Positions 1 through 6,630 of a DNA stretch of 11,425 nucleotides are shown here, one piece after another. Source of the DNA: Acidobacteriaceae bacterium (GTDB lineage: Bacteria; Acidobacteriota; Terriglobia; Terriglobales; Acidobacteriaceae); contig PMGP01000305.1 in the NCBI GenBank assembly GCA_003156235.1, positions 1 to 11,425 on the forward strand, given 5' to 3'. The position numbers and the translations under genes were made by a program. How positions within the stretch are numbered: the first letter of the stretch is position 1; the number at the start of each line of letters is the position of its first letter. The notes under the pieces are model-generated. The model ran no database searches. It was not told the DNA's origin and saw only the letters and a list, made by a program, of their open reading frames with translations.

Positions 1-462
1 GTTCAACCCGGTGACGTTATGGCTGTCCTGCGAAGTCAGACTGTAGTCACTGTGGTCACCATTCTGATGCTCGAGGGTCTTTTTGGCGGGATTGGGGAAG
101 AGCATGCGCCAGTTCCGGCCGCTATTGTCGCTGCGCCACAAAGCAGCGTTTCCCGCATAGATTCGCCGGGGATTCCCAGGGTCGAAGGCGAAGGTTTCAA
201 TGCCCGAGCGCAGATTGAACATCCGCCAGGACTGACCGCCATCGTGCGTGATGTACCCCCCGGTCATGTCGCAGTGCTCCACTATCAGGCCAGGATCATG
301 GGGGCTGATCATGGGGCCAATTGTGGTTCCGCCTCCGCCGGGACCGATGATCTTCCACGCATCGAAGCGCGGCGCCGGCCCCGGACTCTGCGCGACGGCG
401 GCGATCGCCAGAGCCATAGGCGCGAACGCAAAAAAACAATGCAATCTCAAGCCCGGCCTCAC
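1..462 (-). CDS. Exported Asp-box (BNR/sialidase-like) propeller protein, N-terminal part
   Basis: The reading frame is open from a stop at 490-492 to the left edge, so only the N-terminus is present (about 154 residues). The likely start is the GTG at 460-462; an internal ATG lies at 415-417. The N-terminus looks like a signal peptide: basic residues, then a hydrophobic stretch (FFAFAPMALAIAAVA) and an AQS-like cleavage region. The mature part begins with FDAWKIIGPGGGG and carries two Asp-boxes, THDGGQSW and SDNSGRNW, which form turns of beta-propeller blades in BNR/sialidase/VPS10-like proteins. The text around them (PHDPGLIVEHCDMTGGYITH) is typical of the secreted glycosyl-hydrolase-like members. 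Substrate and activity cannot be told from this part: many such proteins are annotated glycoside hydrolases without proof. It is transcribed divergently from the adenosine-kinase gene. Confidence 0.82.
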   Translation of the reverse strand, partial: MRPGLRLHCFFAFAPMALAIAAVAQSPGPAPRFDAWKIIGPGGGGTTIGPMISPHDPGLIVEHCDMTGGYITHDGGQSWRMFNLRSGIETFAFDPGNPRRIYAGNAALWRSDNSGRNWRMLFPNPAKKTLEHQNGDHSDYSLTSQDSHNVTGLN

Positions 463-584
463 CTTCGCAACAATCTTTCTCTTCCGGAGCTACAACTCGC
501 CTGTTTGCAGCGCGCTTTCAAGTTCCAAATGCGATGAAATGTGGTCGAGTTTGATTCGGGGTGGTCTGTAAGCTATTGATTCTT

Positions 585-608
585 TGGCTCCTCAGGTAGG
601 ACTCGAAC
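585..608 (-). other. tRNA 3'-end fragment (Asn-like), possible att-site scar
   Basis: Read on the minus strand, this segment runs GTTCGAGTCCTACC followed by TGAGGAGCCA. That matches the T-loop, the 3' strand of the T-stem, the 3' acceptor strand, the discriminator G and an encoded CCA of a tRNA. The GAGGAGCCA end resembles bacterial tRNA-Asn. No D-arm, anticodon arm or 5' acceptor strand is found upstream, so this is not a complete tRNA gene. Tyrosine-recombinase elements that insert in tRNA genes use and duplicate exactly this 3' portion, so the segment could be an attachment-site copy. No integrase gene and no second copy are visible in the window. The tRNA-Asn assignment comes from memory of consensus sequences. 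Confidence 0.55.
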
Positions 609-770
609 AGTCCCGCCACATCCAGCCCCTTGCGCGAATCCACTATCATTTTGCCACAAGTACTGGAAAAATCAATAGCTACAGCGATTCTCCCATGGCG
701 CTGATCACATCCTCTGAAATCGCTAAAATCGCGCGAATTGGCATTCCGGCGGTACAAAAGCAGTACATTT

Positions 771-798
771 TTGCAGAATAGAAACATAGGGGTATTCT
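771..798 (+). promoter_or_regulatory. Putative sigma70-type promoter for the adenosine-kinase gene
   Basis: TTGCAG (771-776) and TATTCT (793-798) are separated by 16 bases, each matching the consensus hexamer at four of six positions. Transcription would start around 805, about 18 bases before the ATG at 823, and would include the GGAGG-type ribosome binding site. Prediction by eye only. Confidence 0.4.
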
Positions 799-822
799 GT
801 TGGCACGGGCGGAGGCCCAGTT

Positions 823-1308
823 ATGATCGAGATCAAGTCGGTTCGCATGGAGTTTCCAGCCGATGCCAACATCATTGTTGGGCAATCACACTTCATCAAG
901 ACCGTGGAAGATTTGTATGAAGCGGTCATCACAACAGCGCCACAAGCCAGGTTCGGCCTGGCTTTCAATGAAAGTTCCGGAGCTTGCCTGACACGATCTG
1001 AAGGGAATGATCCGGCGCTGCAGGAGACTGCCATAAAGAATGCCCAGGCACTGGCCTGTGGACATACTTTCGTACTCGTTCTTTCAGTGGCTTATCCCAT
1101 TAACATCCTGAATGCAATTCGCAACGTACCCGAGGTTTGTTCGATATTTTGTGCCACCGCTAATGCTGTCGAAATCATAGTCGCTTGCACCGACCAGGGG
1201 CAGGGAGTGCTTGGCGTGATTGACGGCGCGTCGCCCAAAGGCATCGAAGGGCAGGATGACATAGCGTGGCGGCATGATCTCTTGCGCAAAATCGGCTATA
1301 AGCGCTGA
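823..1308 (+). CDS. Adenosine-specific kinase family protein (DUF355)
   Basis: This 161-residue protein fits the family's usual length of about 160. It has the family's signature segments: FGLAFNESSGACLTRSEGND (near residues 44-63), ACGHTFVLVL, YPINILNAIRNVPEVCSIFCATANAVE, and GVLGVIDGASPKGIE, ending in RKIGYKR. The family (PF04008) is named after an archaeal member reported to bind adenosine/AMP and act as an adenosine-specific kinase; the role in bacteria is poorly known. The protein is cytosolic, with no signal peptide. The start is the ATG at 823, preceded by GGAGG about nine bases upstream. The next gene begins 52 bases after the stop on the same strand, so the two are probably co-transcribed. 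Confidence 0.93.
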   Translation: MIEIKSVRMEFPADANIIVGQSHFIKTVEDLYEAVITTAPQARFGLAFNESSGACLTRSEGNDPALQETAIKNAQALACGHTFVLVLSVAYPINILNAIRNVPEVCSIFCATANAVEIIVACTDQGQGVLGVIDGASPKGIEGQDDIAWRHDLLRKIGYKR

Positions 1309-1360
1309 GTGTGAACAGAACCTCCACAATGCGTGTCGAAGCGGCAGATGGAGGATCGAG

Positions 1361-2266
1361 ATGGAGCACGATAAGGCTGATCCAGTCCAGACCCATTCAA
1401 TTCAGGATGAGCAGCTCCAGAAGTGCCGGACGGCGTACTCGCAGCGAATTATGACTGCTGCGGGAATCAATCCAGTGGGCGGTCTGGGGGGTGAGATTGC
1501 AGCGGCGCTGGCGACGATTCCGCGGGAGAAATTTGTGGGGCCAGCGCCGTGGGCGATTGCATCCCGCGAAAACTATTTGCAGACTGTTTCGTACGATCCG
1601 GCAACGCTGTACCAGGATATAGTCGTCCCCCTGGGCGCAGGCTGGGGACTGAACAATGGACAGCCGAGCCTGCACGCAAGGTGCCTGGCTGCGCTGGCTC
1701 CCAGGAAGGGCGAACACGTAGTTCACGTGGGCGCGGGCACCGGCTACTACACGACCATGCTGGCCATGCTGGTGGGCGAGACGGGGCGGGTGGACGCCTA
1801 TGAGATTGAGCCCGAACTGGCAGAGCGGGCGCGGGTAAACCTCAGGGAGTTTGCGCAGGTTGCGGTGCACTGCCGATCCGGCGCCGAGGGGCCGCTGCCA
1901 AATTGCGATGTGCTCTATGTGAATGCGTCCGCGACCGAACCGCTGGCGGTCTGGCTGGATGCGTTGCAGCCGGAGGGGCGGCTTTTGTTTCCGCTGGCGC
2001 CGAAAGGCGGGTTCGGCGTAATGCTGCTGGTGACTCGGCAGGCATCCGGCGCGTATGCGGCACGGTTCCTGTTGCCGGTGGAGTTTGTTCCTTGTGCCGG
2101 GGCCCAGGACAAACAGGCGGGGAGGGCGCTGGCAGCGGCATTTCGGCGGGGTAATTGGGGCGAGGTTCGGTGGTTGCATCGGAACGGCCCGCCGGATGAA
2201 AGCTGCTGGTGCGCTGGGCGGGGGTGGTGGCTGGCGGTGGACACCTCGCGCCCAAGTGGTTCTTGA
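1361..2266 (+). CDS. Protein-L-isoaspartate O-methyltransferase-like SAM methyltransferase
   Basis: This class I SAM-dependent methyltransferase belongs to the PCMT-like group. I chose the ATG at 1361 because GGAGG lies six bases upstream (1350-1354); the frame is open further back to 1274, inside the preceding gene's end, without a better start. From 1361 the protein has 301 residues, longer than classical Pcm (about 210). Residues 82-112 hold the PCMT-like approach segment (LYQDIVVPLG, NNGQPSLHARCL). Motif I is VVHVGAGTGYYT at 120-131, and the acidic ribose-binding residue is in DAYEIE near 148. The C-terminus (PDESCWCAGRGWWLA) recurs in a longer PCMT-like subfamily. Classical Pcm repairs isoaspartyl residues in aged proteins. 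The divergent N-terminal substrate region means another acceptor is possible. The fold is secure; the substrate is uncertain. Confidence 0.82.
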   Translation: MEHDKADPVQTHSIQDEQLQKCRTAYSQRIMTAAGINPVGGLGGEIAAALATIPREKFVGPAPWAIASRENYLQTVSYDPATLYQDIVVPLGAGWGLNNGQPSLHARCLAALAPRKGEHVVHVGAGTGYYTTMLAMLVGETGRVDAYEIEPELAERARVNLREFAQVAVHCRSGAEGPLPNCDVLYVNASATEPLAVWLDALQPEGRLLFPLAPKGGFGVMLLVTRQASGAYAARFLLPVEFVPCAGAQDKQAGRALAAAFRRGNWGEVRWLHRNGPPDESCWCAGRGWWLAVDTSRPSGS

Positions 2267-2475
2267 CGGAGTTTGTGTTCCGGGATGGGCCCCTCATACG
2301 CTGCATAACACTAACAATCTACTGGTACAAAAGATCGGGCAGGCCACTCCCCAGCGGCTCACTCAGGTTTGTCGAATGGCTCAGCCGCGAGCGTGGCAAG
2401 CATGGCTCGCAGGAGAGATGGAATTCGGTTTCTGAGCTCAATACGCCTCTACACTGGCTTTGCGCTCGTTGTGCT

Positions 2476-3099
2476 TCACCCCTTGCCGGACGGATCGCCC
2501 TGCGAAGCTCTTTCGACGTCGCCTCCTTCGTCTCGTGCAATCTCCGCAAGAAGACGCCGGCTCGTTACGGAGCGTGGCTCTTCCTGCGTCACGTCCTTCG
2601 CGGATGCATACTGATCGCGATGTTTGATAAGAAGCCAGGCGGGTCCAGAAGGATTTTTCCCAAAGCCACGGGTGCGAACCAGGACCCATGCACCTTGGAG
2701 TTTCTTGCCCTGAAGAGTGAACTTGATTTCTCCCTTCTGCAAAGAACCGTCCACATCGGCGTTTTCCGGATGCCAGGTTCCTCGGTCCCATAACATTACC
2801 GTGCCCGCTCCATATTGGCCGCTGGGAATCACCCCCTCGAAGTCGGAATACTCGACGGGGTGATCTTCCGTCCGCATCGCAAGGCGCTTTACTGCCGGAT
2901 CGAGCGAGGGGCCCTTCGGAACGGCCCAGGAAAGAAGTACGCCGTGCCATTCCAGACGAAAATCATAATGCAGGTTCGTGGCCATGTGCTTCTGCACGGC
3001 GTAGATGAGTGATTCATTTTCGTCTCGGGCATCGTCCATGCCCCGGGGCTCCGTGGTCGCTCCGAATTGACGCTTCTTCCGGTATTCGTCAAGTTTCAT
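2476..3099 (-). CDS. Stand-alone LigD-type 3'-phosphoesterase domain protein
   Basis: This 207-residue protein is the phosphoesterase (PE) domain of bacterial DNA ligase D without ligase or polymerase domains. In LigD, PE trims 3'-phosphates and 3'-ribonucleotides at break ends during Ku-dependent end joining. Visible motifs are YRKKRQF and TEP at the N-terminus, YAVQKHMATNLHYDFRLEW (residues 33-51), SWAVPKGPS, EDHPVEYSDFEG, YGAGTVMLWDRGTW, and WLLIKHRD near 155-162. The metal/catalytic residues equivalent to the LigD His-His-Asp set appear as H38, H44 and D46, with H80 in EDHP, so the enzyme should be active. The ATG at 3099 is preferred because the YRKKR segment is part of the domain, although its ribosome site is weak. 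The C-terminal 40 residues are variable and charged. No ku or ligD gene is in view. Confidence 0.92.
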   Translation of the reverse strand: MKLDEYRKKRQFGATTEPRGMDDARDENESLIYAVQKHMATNLHYDFRLEWHGVLLSWAVPKGPSLDPAVKRLAMRTEDHPVEYSDFEGVIPSGQYGAGTVMLWDRGTWHPENADVDGSLQKGEIKFTLQGKKLQGAWVLVRTRGFGKNPSGPAWLLIKHRDQYASAKDVTQEEPRSVTSRRLLAEIARDEGGDVERASQGDPSGKG

Positions 3100-3110
3100 A
3101 CAAGCCTGTG

Positions 3111-3139
3111 AGCCGGGATTTACATTCTGCCTCCCGGCT
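3111..3139 (-). promoter_or_regulatory. 5'-leader stem-loop of the phosphoesterase gene
   Basis: A perfect 8-bp inverted repeat, AGCCGGGA and TCCCGGCT, encloses a 13-base loop. It begins almost exactly at the predicted transcription start and ends 11 bases before the ATG at 3099. The GGGAGG element, the leader's only Shine-Dalgarno-like sequence, is partly inside the stem. The structure could protect the 5' end or tune translation; that is inference. There is no T-run after it, so it does not look like a terminator. Confidence 0.55.
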
Positions 3140-3146
3140 ACGAGCC

Positions 3147-3174
3147 AATATACCCCAGTTGCCCTTGCTCACAA
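3147..3174 (-). promoter_or_regulatory. Putative promoter of the phosphoesterase gene
   Basis: On the minus strand, TTGTGA (3174-3169) and TATATT (3152-3147) are separated by 16 bases; the -10 hexamer matches consensus at five of six positions. The start of transcription would fall near 3140, giving a leader of about 40 bases that starts with the hairpin at 3111-3139. Confidence 0.5.
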
Positions 3175-3356
3175 TTTTTTTGCATATATTCCAAGGCTAA
3201 AGCCCAGGCGTTCGAGGCAGGTTCCTGGCAACGCCCAAGGAAAAACTCCTGAATTTCGCGGCTCTCGCAAAGACCCTGCCATGCACTCCAGGCTCTCATT
3301 CCCTGGCGTTGGCAGATGCGCATCTGGCCGGGTTGCGCGACAGAAGGATGGTGGGT

Positions 3357-3800
3357 TTATGTTTCCTTTGCCTCGTGGTACTCGTGCCGGATGTGTTCGA
3401 TATCGACCGCGGGCTTGGGGTACCTCAGGTTCAGCGCCTCCATGTATTCCACGACGATCCTGGCCACGGCGAGGTTGCGAAACCACTTGTGATTGGCCGG
3501 GATGATAAACCAGGGCGCATGCTCGGTGCTGCATCGTGACAACGCGGCTTCGTAAGCGGAAACGTAATTGCCCAGAAGGCTCGCTCCTTGTAATCCGACT
3601 CGCTGATCTTCCCATGCTTGGTCGGATCGTCAGCCGCTCCTTGAATCGCTTCAACTGCTCCTCTTTGGAGATGTGCAGATAGAACTTGAGAATGTGAGTT
3701 TCGTGCTCGACGAGCCTTTTTCGAAGGCGTTGATGCGGTCATAACGGCGCGTCCAGACCTGTTCGGGAACCAGCTTGTGAACCCTGACGACCAGAAGTAA
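3357..3800 (-). pseudogene. Polyphosphate kinase 2 (PPK2) C-terminal remnant, three frameshifts
   Basis: Pieces of one PPK2 protein lie in successive frames on the minus strand: LVVRVHKLVPEQVWTRRYDRINAFEK, then KRLVEHETHILKFYLHIS..EQLKRFKERL, then DPTKHGKISESDYKERAFW, then SRCSTEHAPWFIIPANHKWFRNLAVARIVVE to the stop. PPK2 enzymes transfer phosphate between polyphosphate and nucleotides. Three single-base losses fit the joins: in the T-run at 3717-3722, at about 3628-3633, and at about 3570-3573. Together they return to the original frame. The N-terminal half with the Walker A and B motifs is absent, because similarity stops near 3800, so restoring the frame would not restore the enzyme. The unrelated text just before LVVRVHK marks the truncation point. 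It lies 84 bases beyond the end of another broken gene. Confidence 0.88.
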
Positions 3801-3883
3801 CAGCTTGTTAAGCGCATTGATATCAAGAGTTGACGCTCGGCTCGTCAATCCTCTAGTGGAGACCCGTTCAGCGCGAAGAATCT

Positions 3884-5480
3884 CTAGGGGTTCAGTACCG
3901 ACGGTTGGAAATCCTTTTCGCCAAACTGCCACAGGAAGAAGGTGAAGATGTCCGTCCAGTCGGAGACCTGCTGCGCAACAGTGTCGGTGATTCCGTGACC
4001 GGCGTCGTAGTTGACGCGAAGCAGGACCGGCTTGCCGCTGGCGGTCGCGGCCTGCAGCCGGGCCGCCATCTTGGCGCCTTGCCAGGGATCGACCCTGGGG
4101 TCGTTGACGCCGGCCGTCACCATCATCGCCGGATACTTCGTTCCCGCCTTCACGTGCGCATACGAGCTCATCTCCAGGAGCCCCTTGAAGCCATCCTCGG
4201 TGGCTACGCTCCCGAACTCGGGAATATTGGGTGGTCCATTGGCGCTCGTCTCCTCGCGCACCGTGTCGGAACTGGGCACACCATCGACGGCGGCGGCGAA
4301 GAGGTCGGGGCGTTCGGTAATCGATCTGCCGATCAGAATTCCGCCTGCGCTCTGGCTCCAGATGCCCAGCTTGGGCATGGAGGTGTACTTGTGGTCAATC
4401 AGGTACTGCGCCGAGGCGATGAAATCGCGCCAGGTATTCGGCTTGTTCAGTTTCTGACCAGCCAGATGCCACGCTTCTCCGAACTCGCCGCCGCCGCGCA
4501 CGTGCGCCACGGCCAGGATGCCGCCGCGTTCAATCCACACGGAATAACGACGCCCGAAGCCCGGCTTCCATACATCGCCGTAGGCGCCGTAGCCGATCAA
4601 CGCCGTGGGATTGCTGCCGTCCAGTTTGGTCCCCTTCTTGTAGATGATCGAGAGGGGAATCAGCGTGCCGTCGGGCGCCGGCGCCTTTTGCTCTTCCGAG
4701 ACAAAGTCCTTGGGATCGATGGCATTTTCCGGCTCCAGGCCCGTTGCGACGGCACTGGCCGTGGCCGGATTGTAGCGGTAATAATCTCCGGGCTTCGTCC
4801 AGGAGGTCATTTTGATCACCGGTCCCGGCACGGTCAGACTCGCGGCCACATCATCAACGCTGCCGGCAAAGGGGGAGCGAGACCGGTTCCAGCTCGGAAC
4901 CCGGTCGATAGGGAAGACGGAGAACCTTGACCACGCCAGCTTCGGCCTGCTGGAAGTAAAGCGCGTCTTTGGCGGGCCGCAGAATATTGGTCCAGCCGAA
5001 ACTGCCAATCAGCACCGCCGAAGTGGCGGGAAGCACGACCTCGGCTTTGGAGAGATCGGAATCGGCGGCGCTGACGCGGAGAATCTTGCCGTTGGGCGCG
5101 CCTTTCAGCGTGACCAGGTAGAGATCGCTGCCGACCAGGGCGCTATCGACAATATTGTCGTCGTAGCTGGCCACTTTCTTCCAGCTTGTTTTGTTGGCGA
5201 TGGCGCTCAAGGGAGTGAGATAGATCTCCAGGGCCGGCGCGGCCCCATTGGTGACGACGCCGATGGCATAAGACGAGCCCGGCGCCGGTGAAACGGAGCC
5301 AAATTCATCTTCGCCTACCTTCACGCCAGGGCAAACTTCGTAGCCGAAGACCGCCTGATCGGTCTTCCCATCGCTTCCCAGCTTGTGGGCATAGAACTTC
5401 ATCTTCCGGTATTTCTCGGTAGGCGGCACTCGCGGGAGTTGCTCAGCGGGGGAAGCGAAGCCACAAGATATGGAATAACT
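3884..5480 (-). pseudogene. Prolyl oligopeptidase (S9A), 5'-truncated with one frameshift
   Basis: Prolyl oligopeptidases cleave short proline-containing peptides. The upstream frame (about 5480 to 4876) holds propeller sequence, beginning at PPTEKYRKMKFYAHKLG and running to PGSELEPVSLP. The downstream frame (about 4870 to 3884) resumes at FAGSVDDVAASLTVPG and contains the whole alpha/beta-hydrolase domain. The join is a run of five G on the plus strand (4871-4875): one base too many shifts the frame. The catalytic triad is present as Ser (codon 4349-4351, in SQSAGG), Asp (4100-4102, NDPRV) and His (3995-3997, DAGHG). The residue two before the serine is Ser, where the family usually has Gly. 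The first 170 or so residues of a normal protein, including any signal peptide, are missing; a stop at 5481-5483 closes the frame. It is probably a pseudogene, although the C5 indel alone could be a sequencing error. Confidence 0.88.
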
Positions 5481-5534
5481 TCAATCATTTCTTGTCTGTG
5501 CGTCCCGTCACATGCCGACGTGTACGCGGCGGCG

Positions 5535-5576
5535 CAAAAATAGACCACAAGCCGGCGTTTAGACGCGGGCTTGTGG
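5535..5576 (-). terminator. Factor-independent terminator, minus strand
   Basis: A 9-bp perfect stem (CCACAAGCC with GGCTTGTGG, 5545-5553 and 5568-5576) continues past a single G.G mismatch into a 4-bp inner stem (GCGT/ACGC) closed by a TTAG loop. On the minus strand it is followed within four bases by a run of five T (5536-5540). It lies about 120 bases after the DUF2905 stop codon and would end that transcript. It also separates that gene from the truncated peptidase. Confidence 0.72.
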
Positions 5577-5694
5577 CGAAGCAAATGGAGACCACCTCCA
5601 GATTCTGTTTTTGCAGACGACAAGGACTCTGATGAGGTCACGAACGAGGTTCGGTGACGTTTAAGGAAGTTCCTTGCATCAGGCAACCGCCAGA

Positions 5695-5919
5695 CTAGCG
5701 GTGGAAACGAGAGAACAACCAGAAGAGAACGGACAATACGACGCTGATCAGGATGCACGTGCCGAGAGGAAAGAAGACGGAGACATGTTTTCCCTTGTAG
5801 GCAATGTCGCCCGGCAATCGCCCCAGAGGCAGGCCGATTCGTCCCGCTACAATCAGCAAGACGCCGGCGATTGCGATCAGGAGCCCGAGACCAAGAAGCG
5901 TTTTACCGAGTTCATTCAT
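5695..5919 (-). CDS. DUF2905 family small membrane protein
   Basis: This 74-residue protein has two hydrophobic segments, at about residues 7-25 (LLGLGLLIAIAGVLLIVAG) and 50-70 (PLGTCILISVVLSVLFWLF). They are joined by a short polar stretch containing RLPGDIAYKGKHVSVFFPL. That arrangement, including the GRLPGDI motif, is the hallmark of the DUF2905 family (PF11146), whose members are about 70 residues long and of unknown function. The likely topology is a two-helix hairpin in the cytoplasmic membrane. The ATG at 5917-5919 is supported by AGAAGG six bases upstream. The gene stands alone between the terminator and a stretch of mobile-element debris. Confidence 0.9.
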   Translation of the reverse strand: MNELGKTLLGLGLLIAIAGVLLIVAGRIGLPLGRLPGDIAYKGKHVSVFFPLGTCILISVVLSVLFWLFSRFHR

Positions 5920-5990
5920 CTGCAGCCTTCTGTAAAGCTTCCTTGAAGAGGATATTACGCTGCGCTGCTCCGAATTGTTGTTTCCGGCCT

Positions 5991-6092
5991 CTATGCAAGT
6001 GCCGTATACAACGTCTGCCGCGATATCCGATATTCAGCGGCCAGCCCCGCCTTCTTCTCCCCCGCTGTTTGCGCCAATGCAAAAATCTTCAT
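5991..6092 (-). pseudogene. Serine recombinase C-terminal helix-turn-helix remnant
   Basis: The minus-strand frame ends ...ALAQTAGEKKAGLAAEYRISRQTLYTALA and then a stop. The pattern G-x-K-K-A-x-L-A-x-x-x-x-I-S-R-Q-T-L-Y-x-x-L is the helix-turn-helix that closes resolvase/invertase-type serine recombinases. The catalytic domain with its serine is absent: the residues before the ATG at 6090-6092 do not resemble a recombinase. A small helix-turn-helix of another transposase family would look similar in so short a piece. Confidence 0.5.
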
Positions 6093-6359
6093 AAAGCCGG
6101 TTGAAAAAATTCCGCCACCCACTGAGGCTGAACAGGCGGCACGATTCAGGAAGTGTCATCGGCGACGAACAAGCGGCCTTCGCCGTGGCGGCGTGGCTGC
6201 AACGGGCAGACCAAGGCGGTTCTCTGAAAGGCTTTTTAAATCTGCAGTTGACGCCGGAGGAGCGAGGGGTTGCCGCCGTTCAGGGATGGATTTTAGGGGT
6301 GGCGTGAACCGGTGACCGATTCCGACTACGCGACACCCTTGCTCCGTTACCGCCTCCCA

Positions 6360-6440
6360 GCGGTTCGCCATACCTACCTCAACCTGACGAAGCAGGCTCA
6401 CGGTCTGCTCCGGCGTATGCTTCTTTCCCCCTGCTGTCAA
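6360..6440 (-). pseudogene. IS3-family OrfA N-terminal remnant
   Basis: From the ATG at 6438-6440 the first 26 residues include KKHTPEQTVSLLRQVEVGMAN, the opening helix of IS3-family OrfA proteins (usual form K-x-x-P-E-Q-x-x-x-L-R-Q-x-E-V). The helix-turn-helix with its TYYRWR motif should follow but does not; weak resemblance may run on to about 6310 before unrelated sequence takes over. OrfB (DDE transposase) is absent, so the element is dead. The frame stays open to 6156, but the rest of it resembles no transposase. Confidence 0.55.
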
Positions 6441-6533
6441 AGGCTCCTTCCAGGCCAGTTTCTCTCATCTCCGCTGGTACAGAATCTGCCGGGCAGGCCA
6501 GCGGATGTTTACCCTCACGGTTGACATTTCTTC

Positions 6534-6562
6534 TTGCATGAACCATCGTTATATCGTAATAT
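6534..6562 (+). promoter_or_regulatory. Promoter of the arsR-persulfide reductase operon
   Basis: TTGCAT (6534-6539) and TAATAT (6557-6562) are separated by the optimal 17 bases. A perfect TTGACA also sits at 6521-6526, but at 22 bases or more from any AT-rich -10 box, so it is less likely to be used. Transcription would begin near 6569. Confidence 0.55.
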
Positions 6563-6569
6563 AAGGATG
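6544..6569 (+). promoter_or_regulatory. Putative ArsR operator palindrome over the -10 box
   Basis: TTATAT (6549-6554) and ATATAA (6559-6564) form a perfect inverted repeat around the spacer CGTA. Beyond one mismatched base on each side the symmetry continues with CATC (6544-6547) and GATG (6566-6569). Ten of eleven arm positions pair. ArsR/SmtB repressors typically bind AT-rich imperfect palindromes of this size across their own promoter. The site covers the whole -10 box and the probable start point, so bound repressor would block RNA polymerase. Confidence 0.68.
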
Positions 6570-6630
6570 TACTATGCAAACTGAAGTTTCCCCGGCTTGC
6601 CGGTGGATGCTCACTCCAGAGGTGTTATGG

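Larger units (their letters stand above)
463..822. other. Intergenic region between divergent genes
   Basis: No convincing protein gene is seen here; the short open frames lack recognisable motifs and overlap one another. The stretch holds the presumed 5' leader of the minus-strand propeller gene, a tRNA 3'-end-like segment at 585-608, and a putative promoter for the plus-strand gene at 771-798. Confidence 0.6.
5991..6526 (-). mobile_element. Mobile-element debris: recombinase and IS3 remnants
   Basis: No intact gene occurs between the DUF2905 gene and the arsR gene. Two minus-strand fragments with similarity to mobile-element proteins are seen (5991-6092 and 6360-6440). Between them, 6093-6359 holds nothing I recognise. 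The TTGACA at 6521-6526 would read TGTCAA on the minus strand, the TG-type terminus expected for an IS3-family element, and the OrfA start lies about 80 bases inside it. The end of the element is therefore tentative. No matching second terminus was found by eye. Confidence 0.45.

Noticed and set aside
585..640. Complete tRNA gene
   Set aside because: Only the 3' end matches; the D-arm, the anticodon arm and the 5' acceptor strand are absent.
1397..2179. Minus-strand open frame of 260 residues
   Set aside because: Antisense to the methyltransferase gene; rich in Arg, Pro and Gln, with no motif.
2387..2410. Inverted repeat GCGAGC/GCTCGC as a terminator
   Set aside because: The stem is six base pairs with a 12-base loop and no T-run on either strand.
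3313..3326. Perfect 14-bp palindrome (CAGATGCGCATCTG)
   Set aside because: Lies after the PPK2 remnant without a T-run or partner gene, and a single short palindrome is expected by chance at this length scale. Not assigned a function.
3905..4930. Plus-strand open frame of 341 residues
   Set aside because: Shadow of the prolyl oligopeptidase remnant on the opposite strand; its composition is typical of an antisense translation and it has no domain signal.
6101..6307. Plus-strand open frame of 68 residues
   Set aside because: No recognisable motif and no good ribosome site; it lies in mobile debris opposite another open frame.
6521..6550. TTGACA at 6521 as the -35 box of the arsR promoter
   Set aside because: The distance to the nearest AT-rich -10 candidate is 22 bases or more; TTGCAT at 6534 with 17-base spacing fits better.
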